Part shown: positions 1-11,107 of the stretch, one piece after another
Layout: each line of letters opens with the position of its first letter
Position numbering within the stretch: position 1 is the first letter of the stretch
Assembly: GCA_018342105.1 (NCBI GenBank)
Contig: JAFIRS010000228.1
Span: forward strand, 124,001 to 188,000
Length of the DNA stretch: 64,000 nucleotides
Direction: 5' to 3'
Origin: Gonioctena quinquepunctata
Taxonomy: Eukaryota; Arthropoda; Insecta; Coleoptera; Chrysomelidae
The notes under the pieces: model-generated
What the model was told of the DNA's origin: nothing
What the model saw: the letters and a program-made list of their open reading frames with translations, nothing else
Database searches by the model: none
Made by a program: the position numbers and the translations under genes

Positions 1-1530
1 TTAAGTCACACAGGTCACAAATCAGATTAAAATGCGAACACATCAAAGACACAGGCGATCTACGTATCACATTGGTTCGAGAAGCCTTGCAATAGAATGT
101 TATTTCATATCTGCAATTCAGACGTGGTATGAGGTAATACATTTTTTGTAAGAGCAAGGAACAAAGAATATTATTGTGCGTCAAATTATGAAGAAAAGAA
201 ATAGTAACAAAAACTCTACGTGTATCCAGGGAAATTACATCAAAACTGTCAAGAAGCACCGAATAGTCAATTCCCCGTTCTGGATAATTCCCTATTACTT
301 TAAATAACAGGAACTTCAGAAATTTTCGCAGTACAGCTCCAACTTGATGCGTGTGGCAATCATAAATGGGGTACCATATCAATGCCCCATATTCAAGTTA
401 AGACCTCACATATGCGTAAAAAAGTGTGAGAATTGCGTCTATGTTGTTGAAATCTCTAGTGTTTCTCATTATGAAACCCAACATTCGATTAGCTGAGGAG
501 ACAACTTGATTTATGTGTGGTATAAAACTTTTGGTCGAAAAGTAATTCCGAGATCTTTCATCTCATTGATCCTGTCAATAACATTATCATTTATTTCATA
601 GGGGAATTTTCTGTTTTCCAGTGAACGATAAAACATGACATTTTGATATATTTAGTTTTAGATGATTTTTTGAGCACCAATCAAACACTAAGTTGATTGA
701 AGTCTGTAAGTTTTGACAATCTTCACAGTCACTGATGACTTTGAATATCTTTAGGTCATCAGCATAGAGTAGCTTAGAGCAGCCCATGTTCTTAGCGAGA
801 TCATCGATGAATAGTAGGAATAGAAGTGGTCCTAGATTTGATCCTTGAGGCACTCCGGAACTGGGGGTGTATAGAGCTGACTTATAGCTTTCGTATTCTA
901 CAAATTGTTTCCTATCGAACAAGTAATTGAGAATAGTTCTATCAAAGTTTCGGAGAAGCCGAATGATGATAGTCGCTGAAGAAGTATATGAAAATCAATT
1001 TGGTCAAAAGCTTTCTGCAAGTCCGTGTAAATGACATCGACTTGTTGAGCCACATCTAGAGCATCAGACACAACTTGTGAAAAACATGCAAGATTAGTTA
1101 CGCAAGACTTTTTTTCAACAAAGCCGTGCTGATCGTTGGAGATAATGTTTTTAACAGAGTTATAGATGGTTCTGTACAAAATAATTTCAAACAGTTTGGA
1201 AAAATTACACAGTACTGAAATCGGTCAATAATTCTCAATCATAGTAACATCACCCTTTTTCAAAATGGGACAAACTCGTGCTATTTTCCATAAGTTCGGA
1301 AAATTGCCCGTTTTTAAAATCAGATTGAAGATGTAAAGCAATGGAGTTAGTAATGGGTTGATGCAATCTTTCACTAGAAAACTGGGTATTTGATCTGGAC
1401 CTACAATAAGTTTGTTCTATAATTTCTTTGCTGCTTCTTTCACATCTTTTTCGTTAACAATTTCGATATTTATATTTGGTCAATTGTGACCAACACACTC
1501 TAGATACAAAAATAAAAATGCTTTCAAAAA
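1..1530 (-). mobile_element. LINE reverse-transcriptase remnant, jockey-like, minus strand
   Basis: Broken ORF2 of a non-LTR retrotransposon, read on the minus strand. From about 1460 downward I can read the fingers region (GPDQIPSFLVKD, PILKKGD), then DLQKAFDQIDF at about 1020, VPQGSNLGPLLFLLFIDDL at about 810-860 and the catalytic YADD box at about 760. The post-palm region continues to position 1, so the 3' end lies outside the window. Frames change at about 900 and 1180 and in-frame stops interrupt it, so it is a dead copy. Reverse transcriptase of this type copies element RNA at a nicked genomic site. The clade (jockey/CR1) is judged from motif spacing only. Confidence 0.85.
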
Positions 1531-2576
1531 ATCAAATGTACAAATTTTCCTTGAAACTATTTGATTGTACTCAGAATCGTCCCTAGAATCTAAAAAAGTT
1601 AAAATATATTTGGAATTCCCAAGTTGGGGTCATTTCCAGTGAAACCGAAATTGATGGGATAGTATGAAATATTGTTTTTTTTTACAATTCTTGAATCCAA
1701 CACCCCTGCCAAATTTGGATCTCATACCCTCGGATCTCTGGAAATCACGACTTGTCTAAAGAATCGGATATTGCTCCTAACATGCAAAAGCTTCGAGAAC
1801 TACGTATACCGACATAAATCTAATACCCCTTTTTCAAATGATTTGTAAAACCATCTTCAAATGAGTTGTATCTCATGCACGCCCCTGTTGAAATAAAAAC
1901 ATCAATTTCTTGAGTTTTTAACACTTGCGAAAATATGATCAGTCAGCCAGTGAGTGTGAATGAAAGTTTAGGGAACACTTCAATGATTCCGAAGAGGGAG
2001 AATCTACCTACAATAAAAGAAGAGAACAGCAAATCCCCAATTACTCTGTGTTTTACTGTTTTGTGATGATGAAGAACTTTTTGGTAAGCCGAGCAATTGA
2101 TATTTCTCCAGGGTGATCATGTAAAAAATCAATTATATTTTGCATGTGTTTTTGTATACAAGTCATACTTTCATTAAAACAAGCTAAACTAAATTTTTCT
2201 CCAGTTTTTTTATTTATATTTTCCTCCACACAACACACCATTGTATATCTCTCGTTTTCTTAAAATTTTAATGAGAATTTCATGTGATATTATTTGATAG
2301 AAAAACAACAACTACGTATCTCAAAGATTTTTCTTGAAAGCTGAAATAATCAACACAAAGTTGCTTCCCCTTGCGCTCTTACACTAGCAGCAATCAGTTT
2401 TCCGAATAACACGCTGCACTGAAGAAACTATAATAAAAAAATTAACACATGTCAATAAACCTAAAAAAACTTAATGACAAAGCTAATAACCAAATCAGAA
2501 GAAATTTATCCAGACAATTAAGAGAATGACGTCGCGAAACATCAAACGTTAATGGTCTCTATCATATATCTTTATA
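1531..2576. other. no recognisable gene
   Basis: AT-rich sequence without recognisable coding or repeat structure. A 62-codon open frame on the minus strand at 2053-2241 has no family features I recognise and no convincing splice sites. Confidence 0.5.
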
Positions 2577-4538
2577 CAGTGCTTCTCAAAAGTCCGCTTC
2601 CCCCCTCTTATTTTTGGAACGATTATACATAAACAAGTGAAATTTGGAAACTGAATATTAAATGTTGTAAACTTCCCTACTAGTGATGATAGATGACGAA
2701 ATCGTCAAAGATGACGTCACAAGGCCATTGTGACCAATAATTTTGAATGGAACCCTACGGCAAGCGACACCTCTTTTAAAAGGTATCGAAAAAACCTATT
2801 CAATGATACTAATTTTGTTTGTGTTTATGGCAGTTTTAATGGCTCATTAGTAAACATTAAAATTTATATTCCATTCAGTATGATATTAATTACAGATTTA
2901 AGAATCAGTATCTACTTGAAGAAATTGCCCGAAGTGACCTCCATTCACTTCCTGACAGTCAAATATCCTATTTTTGAACTCTTCTCGTACTTTTGCAAAT
3001 GTGTCTGCGGAAACAGCCTCACATTCTGCAACAATACATTGTTTTAAAACGTCAATATTGTCAGGTTCAGTGGCGTAAACCTTCGATTCAAGGTACTCCC
3101 ACAGAAAAAAATCCAAAGGTGTGAGGTCCGGTGATCGAGCTGGCCATTCCGTTGAACCTCGTCGTCCAATCCATCTACCACGATACTCCTTATCCAAATA
3201 CCGTCTTACTGCACCGTAATAGTGTGGAGGAGCACCATCCTGTTGGAATGTTATTTCAAAATTGCCGAATTCATCTGGATTATCTTCCAAAATTTCAAGA
3301 ATTAACGGTACTATTGCGTTTTGCAACAGCTCCAGATAAACCTCACCAGTTAAATAAGTTTTTGAAAAAAGAGGCCCAACGATGTGGTTTCCAAGGATAC
3401 CTCTCCAAACATTCACCTACTGGGTAAATTGGGTATGTGTTTCACGAAACAGGTGAGGATTTGCGTCACTCCAATACCTCACATCCTGTTCATATACATT
3501 TCCATCTAGATAGAAAGTACTTTCGTCACTAAAACAAATTGTTTTGACATAGTCTGGCTGTTGGTTAATTTTTGTTTCCATATTTTCACAAAATTCCAGT
3601 CTTTGGTCTGGGTCGTCGTCTGAGAGTTGATGAACCATTGTTAATTTGTATGAATGAAATTTGTTTTTTTTTCAACACCCTGTGTACTGTACTTCGACTG
3701 ACTTCACAGGTAGATGCAACGTGAGTTGTTGAAGAAGTATGATTAACTATTACTTCTGCCAGTATATCAATTTTTTTCTCATCAGAAATTTGTGGTCTGC
3801 CAGATCGTTTCGCATCATTAATACTACCCGTTGTTTCAAACTTACGAAGAAGCTCCCTTAAATAAGTCTTCGAAACGGGGCGATCGGGAAACCTCATTAA
3901 AAATGCGTTCTGCTGCATGAATATTTTGTCCAGTTTCACCAAGAATCAGGATCGCTGCTACTTCATCACCTAAAGCACGTACGATTTGGCTTTTTGAAGC
4001 ACTTTAACGTTCGGCTCACAACAGTTCAACAAATTATTAAAATGTACAAAAATATTAAAAGTACCAAAAGCTACTAAAACAGTTGAACGTACGATCAACA
4101 ATACACAAATTATTAAATGTACAGAAACTTGGACGATTACAAAAACGTCGAATTAGGGAGACTAACAAAAACGTCAGCTTATTTGATAACTATCCAGAGG
4201 CTGAGCTTGAATTTGGAATTTTAGTATTAACTGATTTAATTCATCAGAGCTTTGTGTTTTTTGAAAGCGAGTTGCCAAAACTGCCATAAACACAAACAAA
4301 ATTGGTATCATTGAATAGGTCTTTTCGATACCTTTTAAAAGAGGTGTTGCTTGCCGTAGGGATCCATTTAAAATTATTGGTCACAATGGCCTTGTGACGT
4401 CATCTTTGACGAGTTCGTCATCTATCATCACTAGTAGGGAAGTTTACAACCTTTAATATTCAGTTTCCAAATTTCACGTGTTTATGTATAATCGTTCCAA
4501 AAATAAGAGGGGAGGGAGCGGACTTTTGAGAAGCACTG
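2577..4538 (-). mobile_element. Tc1/mariner-like DNA transposon, copy A
   Basis: Complete element with about 260-bp terminal inverted repeats (2577-2838 and about 4280-4538) starting CAGTGCTTCTCAAAAGTCC, flanked by TA at 2575-2576 and 4539-4540, the TA target duplication expected of the Tc1/mariner superfamily. The transposase lies on the minus strand between the TIRs. A second copy of the same family lies at 34427-36273 in the opposite orientation. Confidence 0.92.
2898..4015 (-). pseudogene. Tc1/mariner transposase, frameshifted (copy A)
   Basis: Decayed transposase. In order on the minus strand: an N-terminal helix-turn-helix region (RPVSKTYLRELLRKFETTGS, then KRSGRPQISDEK, about 3930-3780), the first catalytic Asp in CFSDESTFYLDG (about 3540), WSDANPHLFRETH, the second Asp in FQQDGAPPHYYG (about 3235) and the third in SPDLTPLDFFLWEYL (about 3100). 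I count 41 residues between the second and third Asp, a DD41D-type spacing. It is split over three reading frames with breaks near 3900 and at 3417-3640, so no full protein can be made. All three catalytic Asp are still present, unlike the sister copy at 34.9 kb, where the first is Asn. Confidence 0.88.
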
Positions 4539-4577
4539 TATATGAGTTCTTTATTGAGACTGGAATAGAAAATCAAA

Positions 4578-4668
4578 TAACCTTCAATATCAAGTTTCCA
4601 AATTTTACTTGTTTATGTATAATAGTTCCAAAAATAAGAGGGGGAGAGCGGACTTTTGAGAAGCACTG
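4578..4668. repeat. orphan second copy of the mariner right end
   Basis: A second, about 90-bp copy of the terminal sequence of the transposon at 2577-4538, again ending GAGAAGCACTG followed by TA. It lies 40 bp beyond the real right end, in the same orientation. It differs from the first copy at several positions, so it is not a recent duplication of that end. Confidence 0.8.
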
Positions 4669-5027
4669 TATATATAATTCTATTATACGTGTGTTGTCAC
4701 TGCACTCCTAAACGGCTAAATGAATTTTTGTGTATGCGTTTAGGTGGCGCCCTGGATGGTTATGGTTCTCAAATCATCCCCCTAAATGTTAAGGGTGGTC
4801 CACACCTTAATTTTTATTTTTTATTTTTCAGACAAAATGTTTTGTTCTTATTTTCTTATGATACAGCATTCAAAAATACATGAAACCCTAAATTTTCACC
4901 CTTCTACGATCAACCCCTATTTTTTGGCAAGATTTTTATTTTTATTTTGTCATGACTTAAAATAAAAAAACTCATATTACTCTTAATTCACCCTTCTGCG
5001 ATCAACCCCCATTTCCCATTTTTTTTA

Positions 5028-5378
5028 GGAAAACGGGATAACGGGAATAACGGAATGACGAAAAAAAGGGAAAACGGGATAACGGGATGACAGGGTAAGG
5101 GAATAACAGGAAAATGGAATGACGCGATAAATAAAAAACGGGATAACAGGAAAACGGGATAACGGGAATAACGGGATAACGAGAAAACGGGATGACAGGA
5201 TAAGGGGATAAGGGGCAACGGGATAACGGGATAAAGAAAAAATGGGATAACAGGAAAACGGGATAACCGGATAACATGATAACGAAAAAACGGGATAACG
5301 GGATGACAGGATGAGGGGATAACGGGGTTAAGACAAAAAGGAGTAACAGGAAAATGGGATAACGAGATAACGGGAAAA
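5028..5378. repeat. minisatellite of ~10-bp GGGATAACGG-type units
   Basis: Degenerate tandem repeat built on GGGATAACGG/GGAAAACGG units, about 350 bp. Long open frames rich in Pro-Leu-Ser-Arg across it are products of the repeat and not genes. Confidence 0.9.
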
Positions 5379-5410
5379 TTTTCGAGAAAAACATTTTAGG
5401 GAACATAGAA

Positions 5411-5445
5411 ATTTATATATATATATATATATATATATATCTATA

Positions 5446-5517
<72 letters not shown>
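5411..5517. repeat. (AT)n microsatellite
   Basis: Nearly pure AT dinucleotide tract of about 105 bp, ending just upstream of the secreted-protein gene. Confidence 0.97.
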
Positions 5518-5518
<1 letters not shown>

Positions 5519-5564
5519 ATGAATAAAGAATATATTATCTGCACTTGGTCTCCTTTTTTCACTG

Positions 5565-5572
5565 TATATAAA
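5565..5572 (+). promoter_or_regulatory. possible TATA box
   Basis: TATATAAA 27 bp upstream of the in-frame ATG at 5592, with a loose initiator-like CCAGTC at 5586-5591. If used, the 5' UTR would be only a few bases, so an upstream leader exon spliced at 5609 is an equal alternative. The site also lies close to a long (AT)n tract, which lowers its value. Confidence 0.25.
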
Positions 5573-5591
5573 TGCTCTTCTGATCCAGTCG

Positions 5592-5796
5592 ATGTCTTTT
5601 TTATTTCAGTACTATTTCGCCTTTCTTACCCTCACTCAATGCGGTGTTCATGGTGAGATACCACTTGGTCATTATGCTTCCGGAGACATAGGAGGGCATA
5701 CCCATCACCATAGCAACACTATTTCAGATGAATTCTCAAAAACACCATCTCTGAAAGGGGGTTTTCTGGGTGAGGATACCGCGGGTGCACTGAACG
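5592..5796 (+). CDS. secreted VPYP-repeat protein, exon 1 (signal peptide)
   Basis: First recognisable coding exon of a host gene continued at 6260 and 10679. From ATG 5592 it gives MSFLFQYYFAFLTLTQCGVH, a plausible signal peptide, then a mature part with a His cluster (HTHHHS). It ends at a good donor (AACG|GTGAGT, 5797) in phase 1, matching the acceptor at 6259. The start is uncertain: a strong acceptor (polypyrimidine run then TTTCAG) ends at 5609, in the same frame, and insect cuticle genes often place the first few residues in a separate leader exon. In that case the coding exon is 5610-5796 and exon 1 lies upstream, not identified. Function inferred from composition only: an extracellular structural or cuticle-like protein. 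Confidence 0.7.
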
Positions 5797-6259
5797 GTGA
5801 GTTAAAACAGTGAAATGGCGCAGAAGGTATGATGTCGATAATTTTTATTATTCATTTTAATGATCCCCCTTGCTTGATTCAAAATGATTGTGAAAATATA
5901 CATTCACACAAGTAAGAGTCATAAATTTTTTTATTTGGGCTCTTCTTTTCCGAAAAAAAAGAGTTTTTGCGAATTTAACCCTGAAGGGGGTAAAATGTTG
6001 GGGTCATGAAAATTAGTGTTCGTTACAAATGAAGAAATACGTGTTTCGGTGTTAATTCAACTCCTAAAGGGGTGGGACGGCAGGGGATGGAAGTTCCTAT
6101 GGAAATTCCGTTTCTTTTGAAGATGGAGTCATGAAAAAAGCGTTTAAAATTGGTGATAAGCTACTAACTAATATTTCTGTGAGGTCATCCAGTCGACCTC
6201 AAACAGTTCTCCAATGATATGTTGAACATCTCCAATAACGAAACGTAATAATCAAACAG
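5797..6259 (+). other. intron 1 of the VPYP-repeat gene
   Basis: GT...AG intron from GTGAGT at 5797 to AAACAG at 6259. Splicing completes a GTT Val codon from the phase-1 G of exon 1 and the TT of exon 2. No repeats or other genes seen in it. Confidence 0.65.
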
Positions 6260-6518
6260 TTGGCGGTGGCGAACAAGTACAAAGCATCACGCAGAACGTA
6301 CCCATTCCTGTACCTCAGCCTTACCCAGTACCTGTTCATCGGCCAGTACCGGTAGCGGTACCACAGCCGTACCCGGTGGTGATAAATAGACCAGTTCAAG
6401 TACCAGTAGCGCAACCTTACCCAGTGGAAGTGTGAAGCCATTTCCAGTACAAGTCACGCGAACTGTGCCCTATCCGGTACCACAGCCCTACAGAGTACCG
6501 GTACGAGTACCAGTACAG
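6260..6518 (+). CDS. secreted VPYP-repeat protein, exon 2, with a 2-bp frameshift
   Basis: Repeat exon coding for alternating Val-Pro and Gln-Pro-Tyr-Pro units (VPIPVPQPYPVPV, VPVAVPQPYPVV, then VPVAQPYPVEV). The first frame hits TGA at 6433-6435. Immediately after it, the frame two bases on continues the same repeat (VPYPVPQPYRVPVRVPVQ) to the donor CAG|GTGAGA at 6519, in phase 0 with exon 3. The simplest explanation is an extra TG in GTGTG at 6430-6434, either a real disabling mutation or an assembly error. With TG removed, the three exons form one frame. Such tandem PYPV repeats occur in insect cuticle and other extracellular matrix proteins; no enzyme motif is present. Confidence 0.75.
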
Positions 6519-7091
6519 GTGAGATATAATTGTGCTCGATGAAATCGAAGAATATGAGTCCTAGAGAGATGTACATTTGGCAGAAACTCAAATATAGTTT
6601 TGCATTTCTTTCAATATTTGTAATGGATCTCAAAAATTTCTGAAATCAAGAATAACCGACGTGTACTTTGGTCATCATCTGGAATTTCTATTTTTTATTG
6701 ATCTCAACCACAATATTATCTTGAAAGAACTTCTTTTTTTGCCTTTAATTTCGCTTCGGTTATTGATTATTATCACTTATAATTGCACGAGAGGTTTGTA
6801 ATTTATCGAGTAAGTTTGGGTTGTTTAATGAGAAACTGTTGCCTAGCAATTAGACGAGAAAAATTGTCAACTATTAAAAACGCGACATCAAAGGTGAAAC
6901 GTTTTTAGGTTGACAGTTTTTTCAATCAAATTGCTAAAGGAAACGGTTTAGAATTTGAACAACACAAATTTACCCGATATCAATACCACCATCGAGTGTA
7001 ATTCGGCAGGACAATTTAATGAATAAGAAATTCAGAAACATATCAATGCAAACTTCATTCATTGATAAACAAATGAATAAGTGAAAAAACC
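6519..7091 (+). other. start of intron 2, with a hairpin insertion
   Basis: Beginning of the 4.16-kb intron 2 (6519-10678) of the VPYP-repeat gene. Apart from the small hairpin at 6834-6950 I see nothing in it. Confidence 0.6.
6834..6950. repeat. small hairpin MITE-like sequence
   Basis: Two arms of about 50-60 bp in inverted orientation around a short loop near 6895: GAGAAACTGTTGCCTAGCAA on the left and a diverged complement ending in GGAAACGGTTT on the right, meeting at AAAACG/CGTTTT. No coding capacity. A similar TTGCC-tipped hairpin lies at 39684-39757. Confidence 0.7.
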
Positions 7092-7469
7092 ACTGTAGTC
7101 CATTGAAATGTTACATTTTTTAGGCCTTACCTTGCGTTTTGTAGAGGACGCAATTTTATTCTAATTTCTGAAGATTTTCGCTTATAACTTTTTTATTTAT
7201 ACTACGTCAAATAGTTACTGAACCAAAGTTGTAGAGAATTCAATTTGCAACAAAAAATGTTGACAATTTTTTTTTATCAAATAAATAGTTCAAGAGATAT
7301 ATCGTAAAAACCATTTCAACCCCTATTTTCAAGATGGCGGCCGTGGGACAAGGGTGGCGACCCCACAAACTTGGTTTTAGCTTTACACTGACCCCCCCTA
7401 CACATAAAAAAAATAAAATTGCGTCCTCTAAAAAACGCAACCCCAAATGTGACTTTTCAATGGACTACT
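7092..7469. mobile_element. MITE with ~70-bp inverted repeats
   Basis: About 378-bp non-coding element in intron 2. Its ends are inverted copies: left CACTGTAGTCCATTGAAA, right the complement TTTCAATGGACTACTGGTG, with the shared inner block containing AGAGGACGCAATTTTA. No target duplication could be fixed with confidence and no transposase remnant is present. Confidence 0.8.
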
Positions 7470-7780
7470 GGTGCATTTGTCGCTGTAAAAGTTGCAGCTA
7501 ACTTATTCCGCTGTCAAACTGACAATAGCACTGTGGCATATTCGATTTTCTATAAACGAGTTGAATTGTCTGCAGTGAAAAAAAAGTTAGCCATGAAAGT
7601 TCCTTCATTTCTTGTCTGTGACATAATCCGTATTTCAATGAATGAAGATAATATGAATTTGATGATATGACTATTATATATGGGAACTTAAACGAAATTT
7701 TGGAAAACTGATGGAGTTCCCAATGTTTTTCCAAAAATTGTATAACACTGATTCATCTATTACTGTTGCTTTCCAATTTA

Positions 7781-9988
7781 CAGGGTGAGTCAACAGGATT
7801 CCCGTGGTTTATTGCTCCTTAATGTATCACTATCTCGATTTCTTATTTTTTTTTTGTCAAAGGGACCATCTAAGACCACCTTCCAAAATTATTTTCATTC
7901 ATACAGGGTGCAACATTGATTCGTGGCTAACCAAAGTTGTTCTTTTTCAAATGGAACACCCGGTATATCTTCATATATTCCGATCGGCTGTTCCATTGGC
8001 TGCTCAACTATTTTTTCAATTTTGAATTCCGTTGCGGCGTTGCCGAGTTATTCAAAGGAAATCTATTTTGTAGACTTGTTTTCGAAAAATTACCTATTTC
8101 ACATTTTGAAATATTTAATAGAGATAATTGGGGAATCGTTGGTCGAAAATACCAAGAATTTGGAATAAATTGTACAGGATGTTCGATACAACAACACAAA
8201 CTTCGGTATTTTGATTTTTCCAAATGGAACACCCCGTATATTTTCATTTAAATCAACTCCTTTTTAATGATTCTACACTTTCCATCCTTGACGTCATGTA
8301 TTTTAAACAACCTGTTTCCGAGATATTCTGGTTTAAAGGAATTGTTCAATATCAAATATAGATTTTTTTATCTACATGTTTGTTCATAAAAAATACTGAT
8401 ACTGAATGATGTTTCAATTATGTTTTCCATCTTCAACAGCATTCTTGGCAACTCATGAATAACTAGCATAGCAAAAAAAATTCCAAATGTAATTATTTTT
8501 TCTGGTTTAGTTATCCATGACTACCGCTGAAAAAATGACTATCGGAATTTGTAAATAGAGGTAACTGTCAAACTACAATCCCGTTGTGTTAAAAATCATT
8601 GTGGCATTATGAATTATCGTTTAGAGGTCATGGCTAAAATGGTGTAAGCTTTGGGGGAAAGTGATGGCAATTGCTTACTGGCATCTAGATTATACGAACA
8701 AAAGTTTCCTGAGAGAAGACATCCAGACCAGCGAGCATTTCGAGACCTCAAAACAAGATTTGAGGAAAGTATTTTACAAAAAGTTTGAACGTGCTTGTCC
8801 TGTAACGAAAGATGAAAATACTCTTGATATTGCATTGCATATTACCGAGAATCACCATGTGAGTACACATATTTTGAGTAGGGAGTTGGGAATATCTCGA
8901 AGTAGTGTTTCTCGGATGGTGAGAAAATGCAATTACCATCCGTATCATATGCAGTTAATGCAGGAGCTGACTGAAATATATTTTCGAAAGCGAATGAGGT
9001 TTTGCCCATAAGGTGTAGATAAAATCAACCAAGAACCTGATTTTTTTTGAGTATGTTCCATTTTCGGAAAAAGCCATGTTTCACAACAATGGCCATGTGA
9101 ATTGGCATAATATGCACTATTATGCAACTGAAAATCCTCATTTTGTTAGATATGTCAATCACCAATAACGTTGGTCACTGAATGTTCGGGAAGGTAACAT
9201 TGGACGGCGTGTAATTGGGCCCTTTTTTTCAACGGTCATCTCAATGGAAGAAAATATTTAAGATTTCTGCGAAGTCAGTTATCAACTTTTTTGGATGATA
9301 TTCCTTCGGCAAGAAGGCAAAGAATGTGGCTACAACAAGATGGCGCGCCTGCACATTACCACACTGATGTGCGGGAATACATTATTGATAATGAATTCCG
9401 TCAAAAATGGATAGGTAGAGGAGGGCTAGTTCAGTGGCCTCCAAGGTCACATGACTTCTCAAACATTGTTTCATTTCTATGGAGATACATACATATACAG
9501 GGTGTTTCCTTTGAAAAAAATCAAAATACTGATGTTTGATAATGGCTTAGTTTGTGTTGTTGTATCGAACATCCTGCACAATTTATTACAAATTCTTGGT
9601 ATTCTCAATGAACATCATCATATCGACCAACGATTCCCCAATTATCTTTACTGAATATTTCGAAATGTAAAATAGGTCATTTTTCGAAAATAAGTCTACA
9701 AAATAGATTTCTTTTGAATAACTCGGCAGCGCCGCAACGGAAATCAAAATTGAAGAAGTCGTTGAGCAGCCAATGGAACAGCCGATTGGAATATATGAAA
9801 ATATACCGGGTGTTTCATTTGAAAAAGAAAAACTTTGGTTAGCCACCCATCAATGATGCACCCTGTATGAATGAAAATTATTTTGGAAGGTGGTCTTAGA
9901 TGGTCCCTTCGACAAAAAAAATATAAGAAATCGAAATAATGATACATTGAGGAGCAATACACCACGGGAAACCTGTTGACTCATCCTG
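7781..9988 (+). mobile_element. Tc1/mariner-like element with ~480-bp inverted repeats
   Basis: Ends CAGGGTGAGTCAACAGGATT (7781) and the complement (9988), flanked by TA at 7779-7780 and 9989-9990. The arms are unusually long, about 7781-8245 and 9498-9988, and contain further inner CAGGGTGTTTC-type tips. A decayed plus-strand transposase lies between them. Inserted in intron 2 of the VPYP-repeat gene in the gene's sense orientation. Confidence 0.9.
8604..9545 (+). pseudogene. Tc1/mariner transposase, frameshifted
   Basis: N-terminal helix-turn-helix part is readable at about 8660-9000 (LYEQKFPERRHPDQRAFRDL, then STHILSRELGISRSSVSRMV), followed by a heavily broken middle and a clear second-Asp box (WLQQDGAPAHYHTDVREYI) at about 9320. 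The third-Asp region reads WPPRSHDFSNIVSFLW, where the usual SPDL..LD is changed to SHDF..IV, so the third catalytic Asp appears lost. Several frame changes and stops between 9010 and 9290. Non-functional. Confidence 0.85.
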
Positions 9989-10678
9989 TATATAATAAAG
10001 GTCGGAAGTCCCACAAGGCTCTCATTGGTTACTTTGAAAAAATTTCATGAACCACATTGAGAGTTCTCCCAACTACTGTGACTATTTTCCACTTTCCGAT
10101 GTCTTTGCTGTGGATGTTTTTACAGAATTTTTCAAATAATCCGTCACATAAGTGATCAGAAAATATATCGTACCGGAATATGAAAAAAAATATGTTCAAT
10201 CAGCTTTATCAAAGTAACAAAAATTCTATTCATGATATCATATTGAAAATGAGTTTTCAAGTTAGTTTTTTTGTCAAGGATCTTGAAACAGTTGTGGAAC
10301 ATATCTTAACTTATCAAAATTGATAGAATACATAATGACAAATTGTCAACTTTATTCGTGAAATATATGGGGAAGGTCCATATGTCCCTTGTAGCTCCGC
10401 ATTTGGACTATGCATTACTAATGTTCCTTCTCAGTTTGAGTATATGATTATCGGCAACGCGCGGATTCGTTTCTTTGTGGTTTTCTGTGTTTATTCACCA
10501 TTTGATGTATTCTCATCACTTTTGTACATAGTAATCTGATTTCTTCTGAATGTTATTGAACTAAATTATGACACACAAGCTTCCGAAGCTCGTGTGATTC
10601 TTTTCACGTTCAATTAATTTTTCTATTATATTTGTGAAATATAATTATTATCATAATCATTATTATATATGTCGACAG
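9989..10678 (+). other. end of intron 2 of the VPYP-repeat gene
   Basis: Non-coding intron sequence up to the acceptor at 10678. No repeats or regulatory motifs recognised. Confidence 0.6.
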
Positions 10679-10942
10679 GTGCCAGTTCCTCAACCATACC
10701 CAGTGCAAATCCCACAACCGTATCCTGTAAGAATCCCCCAGACCGTCTTCATTCATGTACCACAACCAGTCAACGTTGGAGGAGGATTCGGAAATGGATT
10801 TGGAGGGGTAGGTGGAGACTTCGAAGGAGGATTCGAAGGATATGGACAAAAATTTGGTGGGCATGGAGGAGGCTCAGGAAAGGGTTCCTACAGTTATACC
10901 AATGTTCAGGTTGGTGGGCATCATGGCAGCTCCAAGCACTGA
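10679..10942 (+). CDS. secreted VPYP-repeat protein, last exon (Gly-rich tail)
   Basis: Acceptor GTCGACAG ends at 10678. The exon continues in the same repeat (VPVPQPYPVQIPQPYPVRIP), then PQTVFIHVPQPVNV, then a Gly/Phe-rich segment (GGGFGNGFGGVGGDF), a Lys-Gly-Ser-Tyr stretch and a His-rich C terminus (GGHHGSSKH) ending with TGA at 10940-10942. The phase matches exon 2. The Gly-rich end with His and Tyr fits a cuticle or eggshell type structural protein. A poly(A) signal follows at 11080. The gene keeps good splice sites and an intact last exon, arguing for a living gene apart from the exon 2 frameshift. Confidence 0.8.
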   Translation: MPVPQPYPVQIPQPYPVRIPQTVFIHVPQPVNVGGGFGNGFGGVGGDFEGGFEGYGQKFGGHGGGSGKGSYSYTNVQVGGHHGSSKH

Positions 10943-11079
10943 AGGATTATGGGAGTGAGTTGGGCGAGGGTTCTTTCATTTCAGTGGTATCTTCTACTAA
11001 AACCCACATGATGATTTTCATTGTATGTACTGTGCTACATACATTTAATTTTTAGTTTTCAACAATGTGATATATTTTC

Positions 11080-11085
11080 AATAAA
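11080..11085 (+). other. poly(A) signal of the VPYP-repeat gene
   Basis: AATAAA 138 bp after the stop codon at 10942. A minus-strand LINE begins about 25 bp further on with its (TAA)n tail, so the transcripts converge. Confidence 0.65.
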
Positions 11086-11107
11086 GCATTCGATACATGA
11101 ATGTTGT

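Noticed and set aside
730..760. CTGATGA-like string in the first LINE
   Set aside because: Lies in reverse-transcriptase coding sequence without stem II or GAAA.
2053..2241. 62-codon minus-strand frame
   Set aside because: Too short, no motif and no clear exon boundaries.
4988..5406. Pro/Leu/Ser/Arg-rich open frames of 76 and 134 codons
   Set aside because: They are translations of the GGGATAACGG minisatellite.
6199..6441. Tyr/Arg/Trp-rich minus-strand frame
   Set aside because: Antisense shadow of the VPYP-repeat exon.
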